Positions 56,763 through 64,000 of a stretch of 64,000 nt of DNA are shown here, in pieces. The notes beneath the pieces are model-generated. The model saw only the letters and a program-made list of their open reading frames with translations. It was not told the origin of the DNA and did not search any database. The position numbers were made by a program, and so were the translations under genes. The stretch comes from Strigops habroptila (taxonomy: Eukaryota > Chordata > Aves > Psittaciformes > Psittacidae). Numbering within the stretch: position 1 is the stretch's first letter; every line of letters starts with the position of its first letter. The stretch lies in contig NC_044282.2 in NCBI RefSeq assembly GCF_004027225.2, forward strand, positions 61,803,725-61,867,724, read 5' to 3'.

Positions 56763-59700
56763 GCATAGCACTACTTCTGGTATATTGGAAGAAAAGGAAT
56801 GTTAATGCCAGGCTGTTGCTCGTCCCTTTCAAAATAAAATGAAATGGAGTTTTTACTAGAATACTGCATAAAAGGAATTAATATTCCAGCAGAAAGGTAA
56901 CATGAAAATACCTAGTGAGATCATTTTGTGAAATAATTACCATTTTTATATCATTCTTTGACAAAAATGAACACTTAGAACAAGGATAAGAGTTAAAAAG
57001 AGGCAGGATGTGTTTGCAGAAGGTCACGTAAGCTTAACAAACTTGTTTAACTTGTGTGAGGAAATAAGAAAACCATGGTAAAGGTCTAGAAATAATTGGC
57101 TTTAATCTTCAGAAGGCTTCAAATTGTAACCTAAGTTATTCTTATATTGGTGTGGTATGCTCAACTGGTTTTAAAAAAGCTCTTTTCTGAGGGATCTGGA
57201 TGACTGATAACGAGCAGCGAGTGGGGAAACCATTACCAGTGCAGCACTCACTACAAAAGGAGGAATTAAGAAGAGAGATGTTTTAAGAGCCTGAAATGTG
57301 AAGTTGTAAACAGTTGTTGCCACAAAACCTCCCTTGACAGTAAAAGGCTTTAAATGAGTCTGAACCCCGGAGTGCATGGAAAGGAGGCGAAGCAGCGCGG
57401 TGGCAAAGTCATGTAATCTGTATCAAGAAATACCGGTGCTGGAGCTCCCAACCTCATGAAGCATGAGTAACATGACACTGTTCCAGCACCAGGGTGAGGA
57501 TAAAAAAGGGGAGGAAAAAAAAGAAAAAAAAGAGTGTCTCTCTCTGGTAATCTGTGTTGAGTAACTGCTCGGCATCCAATGTTTCTTCTCTCTCCTCTCT
57601 CAATGTTGCAGAATTTTTGCTCCACTGCTTGCTTGGTTTGCAGGACAGATCCTGCTTTGTGTTTAAAGCATTCAGGATTGTGCTGAGCACAGCTCATTAG
57701 GCTGGAGAGGTCAGATGGGCACTGGAAGAGCAGGTACTGGGTGGATGTTGTAGGTGCCTGAGGGTGGATGCACTCCTGGGGATGCTGCTGCTTCCACCCA
57801 GCTCCCTGCTGTGCCCTGTGCTGGTTTGAAAGAAAACGAGTTTTTCTGTATGTCTTTTTGACACTGCTTTAGCACATTCCTGTAGCTTGAGTGGTAGCAT
57901 CTTTCCCTGATACCAGGTTTTCTCTGACCTCGTTGGAGGATGAGCTTGCTTTCTTGAAGAGCTTTTGTTCCAGAATAGGAAGCTTGGGTTGCTAGGGAGT
58001 TGGCATTTACGTGGGGTTTGAACAGCCGTGGTTTTCTGAGCTCCTGAAAATTTTACTCTGCAAAACCTGCTCTTGCGTTTGAGGGATGAGCCTGAGTGCT
58101 GACTGGTGTTTTACAAGACCCCTTGATGAGCAGAAATGAACTTTTTGTCATTTCCAGGAGACTAACTCTCCGTTAACAGCAGCTCCATCTCTGCGTACAT
58201 ATGTAAATGCCCGTGTTGAGTCAGAATGGTGAAAATAATGGAGCCAGAAAATCCCCTCCTTCAAAATGGGGAAAAAAAGAGTATTTCCCCAGCTTCTGCA
58301 GCTTCTATTCACAGGGGTCTGGCTGCTCTGCTCCAAAGCAGGAATCAATTAGAAATGCCTGTGACACTGTCTTCTGGAGCTGTGTCTTGAGGGATACCAG
58401 CCTCATAAATCGGTTTGTAGCCCAGTTGCCTGAACCCAGCAGAGGAGGAAGGTTGAGCGTGTGTTTGTGGTTCTTGCTGGTAATTATAACCCAGAGAAGC
58501 ACGAGGAGGGAGGAATGCTTCTGGAGGCACGTGGAGCCTCAGCATCGCCTGCTGTAGGGATGGTGCTATGGTCCACACCTCATTTTAAAAAAATACAAAT
58601 GACCTAGTTTATGAAGTGTGTGGTCTCATCACGGCTCTCTGGGACTGTCTTCACTCTCTATTCCCCATCTGGACTGAGCTGGGCATCCATTAGGAAGAGC
58701 ATAATGTCGGGTATAACCACCCCAAATCAATACTTCACAGGTATGTGCTCCTCATCCTGAGAATTTACAGGCTTGTCCTATGAATGAAGGAGATGAGGAG
58801 GGTTGAGGTAAGGATGGGAAGAGGCACACTTTCCTTTTGGCTAGCTGTGTTGGCCTCCCTCACCATTTGCCTCACCTCAGCCCCTTTGTTCCCTTCTGCT
58901 GAAGACCAGGAGACGCAGAGTCTGGTGTGCCGGGGGATTTTGGGGGTGGTGGGAGAGGGCTGGGTTGGGCTGGAGATGCTGCAGGAACCCTAATGTTGCT
59001 GTGAGCTCTGCTTTTGAGCACGCTGAATCTTGCTCCTTTATTCCTTTCGTCTTATTTCTCTACCAGCTTATACCAAAAATAGATGGTGCTGGGAACGTTG
59101 GAGCTGTGCACATTTATCCTCTCCAAATCACCATATATGCCCCTCCGAAGCTGACATTTACTTTTAGAGTTTATTCCACTTTTCTTCATGCCAGCGACAA
59201 ACCCTTAATTGTTTGGTGAGCTTGTGTTTTTAATTGTCTGTATGGGTCAGCAGCATGTGGTAGAGCCTTTAAAGTATTGTTTCAAAATAGTGATCCCTTT
59301 GGGAAATGTCTGTTTTTCTCTGTTCTGCAATAGATCTCTCTCTCGCAAAGGCTTAGTTTACATAATATCTGAGTGCTAATGTAGAGAGGCCTTTTGTAAA
59401 TACACTAAGATGCTTACTAAGCTGGTTGCCTGCTTGTCTACATAACAAAGCTGAGAGTTATGTAGTGGGTGTAGAGAAGGGGTGTGACATGTACTTTAAC
59501 CTATTAGGCTCGCTAAATCTGGGGAAAAGGGCTTTTGCTTTATTAATTGGGATGGTTATCTGCGTGCTGGAGTTGTCTCCATGTACAAAACATGGAGTGT
59601 TTTGCTGGAGCGTGGTTTGTGTTGGGCCAAGGGTTTCTCTTCTAAATAAATACAGTTTCAATGGTCTTTTTGGCTTTCAGAAAAGCTAGTACCGAAGCCT

Positions 59701-62443
59701 TTAAGGTTTGGGGTTTTTTTTGACATTGCTCTGTGCCTGTTTGCATTATTCCTCAGTACTTGATTTTAAGCATTTGCTTTCTCAATTTTGTTTTTTATGG
59801 TTTTATTTTTTTCTTAAACCCCAAATGAGAAGCAGAGAAACTGTAAAACACTGAAAACTTTATAGCGTATCCTTATAGCGACTAACAACGTGCGGCAGTA
59901 AGTGAGCGGGACGTCTACAAAACTCTCATTTTGCTCATATTGACTCCAGACCTTGTGGTAGGTTTTTACCTTTAGCTTCTGACTCATAGTGCAAACCTTT
60001 TTTTTTTTTTTTTTTGGTAGCGTAATTTGTTGTAAAATGACAACCTTTCAAATACAACTGCTAACTTTCCCATAAGTTATTCTTCAACTGTTGCTCGTGT
60101 TTTAACTCCGTCTGAGTAATCTCATACAGGCAAAGCCTGGGTAAAAGTAATTTATTGCTGAAGATTATGGGAAATTAAATCAAGGGTAGCTGCAGAGACG
60201 AGGCTTCAGAAATTAAAATCTCCAGTTGCTGAGTCAATTAGGAGGTTGGGGGGTAATTGCTGGAGGTCCTGGCATTTTGAAGGATGAGCCAATTTGTTTT
60301 GCTGGGTGATAGCGAGCTAAAAAGCACTTACTGACCAGATCGAGTTGCTTGCTGTGCTGTATTTCTGTATAAGAACCATCATCGTGTGTTCGGTTGGGTT
60401 TCTAAAGCATGGGCGGTCTTGTTTTACCTGCTAAACCACTTCTCCTTGTGGCCTTGGGGCTATGCTTGGTATTTTTTAAGTGGATTTGTTCAATGATTTT
60501 CAAGATAGAAATATATATTGTGGTGTCCTGTACCCGAGTGCAGTTCTGCTGGTGTCTTTCCCTATAAATATCCTGGTTCTTTTAAGGTGTGTAGAAGTAA
60601 GAGACTCCCTTCTGGTTTATGTTAACGTGTGAGATCTCTTTTTTAGAACATGATTTTAAATATTTTATTTCCTAGTAACACAAACCTTACTGGCATTCTG
60701 TAAGAAGAAACAAAATTAAGTAAAACAACAAAAATAAGATGATGAGATGAATGTATTTAATGTACCCGGTACAGTAATGAAATAGTCTAATTGCAGAGGC
60801 TTTGTTCCAGAGCACAAGTTATATTGACATTCAGCTCCCAGGGGACTTTACAAGGCAGGCAGTTAAGAAAAAATAAAAATGACTTGCAAGCTGAGCAGAT
60901 TTGACATCAGTAATTTTGAACATAAGGTTGCATATTAAATTTCTTTTTCTTTCTATACTGGAGAAAGAGTCATAAGAATTCTCAAGGAAACTTGGGGACC
61001 TTTTTTCCTATTGTTGCACTGAGGACTTGGCACCGTGAGTGTTCTTCATAACCACATAAAATGCTCCTGCCACGGAGAGGAAAGGATCTGTTAGTACCCA
61101 TACAATGAAGCAAGAAATGATCTCTCGGCCAGAGTGGTTCCCGTCAATCAGACAAGGGGGAGAAAAAAGTGCGCTGGCATGACAGGGGCTGCAGATGTGT
61201 TTAGGATTCAGGATATCGTGGTGGTGTGATATACGATGGGAAAGTGTTGCTTAGAAATGAGAGGAATAAGAGACTGTTGTGGGGCTTTAAAGCCATGATA
61301 GCCATCTGCCGGCATGGTTTGTGTCGAAGCCCCACAGCTGCTGGCACAGCACTGCAATTTTGCATGTGGCTTGTTCAGCCAAGACTCTTTTTTTTCTGCT
61401 CGTCTATAAGTGAAATAATTTAAAACAGTATTTCATGCCCTTGAATGTTTGTTCCGTCAGAAATGAGCTTATTTTTTATTAAGCCGTTTGATCTATTATG
61501 TATTAGAAAAACATACCATATTGCTCTGTAGAACTGGTCTGCCGTTGTACAAGGTTTTTCCTCCTCCTGGTGCCATTCCTTTTCCGTATGCTGATAAACT
61601 GGCAAGTGTAACTTCTGCTGTAGTTAAATTGGGCTGAGGTTTTCTTTTATTTGCATGCTTTAGCTGTAATAGTAAGATGGTATATGAGAAGTAGATGGGC
61701 ATAACATTTTTGTTCTCGAATAGCCTTGGTGGCTATGTCCTTTTATTTTGTGGAACGATTTTGCTGTGGTTTCCATTTCTCTTTTGTTTGCTCAATGGCT
61801 TGTTTCTTGGGAAGACCAGTACATGTTGTGGTCCACAATCAAAGAGGCTCTCCTGCAGCCTGTGGCACCAGTGGTGGGACTGGTCCATGCACACTTAACC
61901 TAAAGACTCTGCTTTTTTGAGGCAAGGTCAGTATTTTGGATCTTAGCATTGTCCCGGGTCTGGGAATATCTCCTTGACATGTAATTTTGAGGTAGGAGCT
62001 CAGTAGCCTACAAAAGGACTCTTAAAGTTTTCAGTGGCATATGACAACGATGAGTCTGTGATGCGCTGATGGTACGTGATGCATCTGGGGCAAAATGTTG
62101 GATGGCTGATTATGAGTGGGAAGCTGCCATCCTGCAAAAATAGAAACTCTAAGCAGCAGATTGAAACAGTGCAACTGGGAGAGCAGACGTGGCTTTGTTA
62201 GCCTTTGGAGTTATATGACCTTTTATGTGTGTGTTTTCTTTGTTTTAAGTGACATGTGTTTGTTGCTGATATTTTCCAGTGACTAGTTGTAGGGGTTTAA
62301 GTGTTTTAAAAGGGAAGGATGGAAATACGGAATTGAGGTTGAGGTGAGACTTACAGATTGTTTCTCTTTTCCCATCCAAAAAGGCAATTGTTTGAGTGTA
62401 TGATGATGAGAATTTAATATATAAGAATAACTGGAAGAAGTCA
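56763..62443. other. presumed intron 2, second part
   Basis: Unique sequence with T-runs near 60,000-60,016. A possible exon lies at 57,612-57,732 (acceptor CTCCTCTCTCAATGTTGCAG, donor AGCAG/GTACTG) but has weak support. No other feature. Confidence 0.4.
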
Positions 62444-62899
62444 GGCTGGAGAGGGTCCAGAGAAGGGCCACAAAGATCATCCAAGGACTGGGCAGCCATT
62501 TGATGGGAAAGGCTGAGAGAGCTGGGCTTGTTCAGCCTGAAGAAAAGAAGGCTCGGAGGAGACCTTATCCCCATGTTCCGGTATGTAGAGAGTAGGTAGA
62601 AAGAAAACAGAGACTTCCTTTTTACAAGGAGTCACATGGAAATGATGAGGGGTGATGGGCACAAGTTGCTCCTAGGAAGATTCTGGTTGGATGCAAGAGG
62701 AAAATTTTTCACCATGAGAACAATCATCCACTGGAATAATCTCCCCAGGGAAGTGGTGGACTTCTCAGTGTTGGACACTGTTAAGATCTGGCTGGACAGG
62801 GTGCTGAGCCATCTTGTCTAGGTCATACTTTGCCTAGAAAGGTTGGACCAGATGATCCTTGAGGTCCTTTCCTATCTATATTCTGCGATTCTATGATTC
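62444..62899 (+). mobile_element. CR1 fragment of a distinct subfamily
   Basis: About 455 bp of CR1 with clearly different wording ('gggccacaaagatcatccaa', 'caccatgagaacaatcatcc', 'gaccagatgatccttgaggt') and the tail 'ctgcgattctatgattca'. It belongs to a more diverged subfamily than the copies at 39, 49 and 56 kb. Confidence 0.88.
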
Positions 62900-64000
62900 A
62901 ATCCTAAAGAAAGGATGACCTCAGAAATTTAGCATGTGTGTGGAAAATTTCAGGGTATGTTCTTGTAGTGGGGAATCATTGTGGCTTTTTCCTTCACCCC
63001 TGAGCTCCCTTGCTGGTTGTGATAGCTGGAATCTCAGCACAGAGGCTGCTGGTAGCAGTGATCCTGGTTTCTCCCCTGCTGTCATTTATAATAGCAACCT
63101 CAAACTGCTTCTCTTGCTTGATTACACGTAGCTGACCACAGATTACATCTACACAGAATTAAGTCAAAGGAGAAATTAGTGTTCCTGCTGTTGTCTTGCC
63201 TTTCAGTTTTACAGTTTCATTAGATCTGCATTACTACATGTCCCTGTTAAACAGACCTGCTAGGTTGATATCATAGTCTTTTACAGATATAAAGTCTTTG
63301 AACAAGCCTAGGATTACTCATGATGTCAGATTGCATTTCATTATACTTAGTATACTTTTTTCCCCTCCCTGCAACACAAAAAGGCAGAAAAGGGTCGAGT
63401 TGAAGCACTCAGCAATCTGGAGCTATTTATATATTTGGAATGTAGAAGAATGCAATCATAAAATATTAATACTGCTTTATAAAATTAACCCCCCGCTCGT
63501 TGCAGCGGGTTTAAAGCCCGATGGAGCAATCACAGTGCTCAGGCAGTTCTGGTTCATCAGGAGCTGCTCTAGGCCAGAATCGCTTCTGCTCAGCTCTTAC
63601 TATTTAGCACTAAACAAATATTTGTGCTAGCATTTATCTTTGTATTAGAAAATTCACAGTGGTTCTGTATCATCAGTAATAGTGCTTTTAAGTAGATTAT
63701 GTTATTAGTGTTTACCTAGCGTATTTGTCCTAGAGAATTGGTTCTAGCTCGGGTAGCCTTTGGAGCAGCATGCTACTTGGCATCTTGTCCTTCTGACTTT
63801 AAAGACTCCAACACAAGTGCCAAGCTTGTCATGGAAACGGGTGCTTGCTCAAGGTACGGGGCTTCCCGTTTTGTTTGGAGGAGGAGGAAGGGTGGCTGAA
63901 TAGACTGTGGACCCTTTCCTTCTAAGAAATGGTGACAAGTAAGCTTTGTTGGGTTTTCTTTACCAGCTTTTTTTAAAGGAGGAGAAGGCACTTTCAGTAT
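62900..64000. other. intronic sequence to window end
   Basis: Unique sequence. No exon, repeat or RNA gene supported. Confidence 0.4.

Noticed and set aside
1..64000. tRNA, rRNA or CRISPR loci and prokaryotic-style operons
   Set aside because: None was seen. Composition, CR1 repeats, splice signals and the CpG island all indicate vertebrate nuclear DNA.

Overview
This is vertebrate nuclear DNA, almost certainly from a bird. The main evidence is about eighteen fragments of the avian CR1 LINE family. Most share the CR1 3' region and several end in the diagnostic 8-bp ATTCTATG tail motif. One short LTR with TG...CA ends and a 5-bp target-site duplication looks like a type common in neoavian birds (inferred from memory of the family). 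There are no operons, dense ORFs, tRNA or rRNA genes, and no CRISPR array. Apart from short exons, the reading frames of 60-240 codons are chance, CR1-derived or minisatellite-derived.

Layout. 1-2.5 kb is GC-rich. It holds a CR1 copy with a second CR1 tail nested inside, then two phase-compatible candidate exons on the minus strand (1129-1259 and 732-789) encoding a transmembrane helix and a short polar tail; that gene would leave the window at its left edge. 2.5-3.6 kb holds two adjacent, different minisatellites. 3.6-27.6 kb looks intergenic: unique sequence, CR1 fragments, decayed retrovirus-like coding sequence near 20.1-21.35 kb (minus), a solo short LTR at 22,831-23,037, and two stretches (about 12.9-13.35 and 24.0-24.55 kb) whose motif content resembles conserved enhancers.

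A strong CpG island at about 27.7-29.0 kb is the promoter and first, apparently non-coding, exon of a plus-strand gene, with a textbook splice donor after 28,416. The best candidate for its second exon is 50,676-50,754 (strong acceptor, good donor, two ATGs near its 3' end). Intron 1 would be 22.3 kb and intron 2 would run past the window end. I cannot name the gene, because essentially none of its protein is in the window. The introns carry CR1 copies, mostly in the sense direction, a fresh 67-bp tandem duplication, several perfect hairpins, and juxtaposed acceptor/donor motifs resembling recursive splice sites.

What fits together: one gene reading leftward off the left edge and one reading rightward from 28 kb, separated by about 25 kb of repeat-bearing DNA. 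I see no convincing undescribed multi-gene system. The items most worth checking are the two split genes, the LTR and retroviral remnants, the recursive-splice-like site and the perfect inverted repeats.
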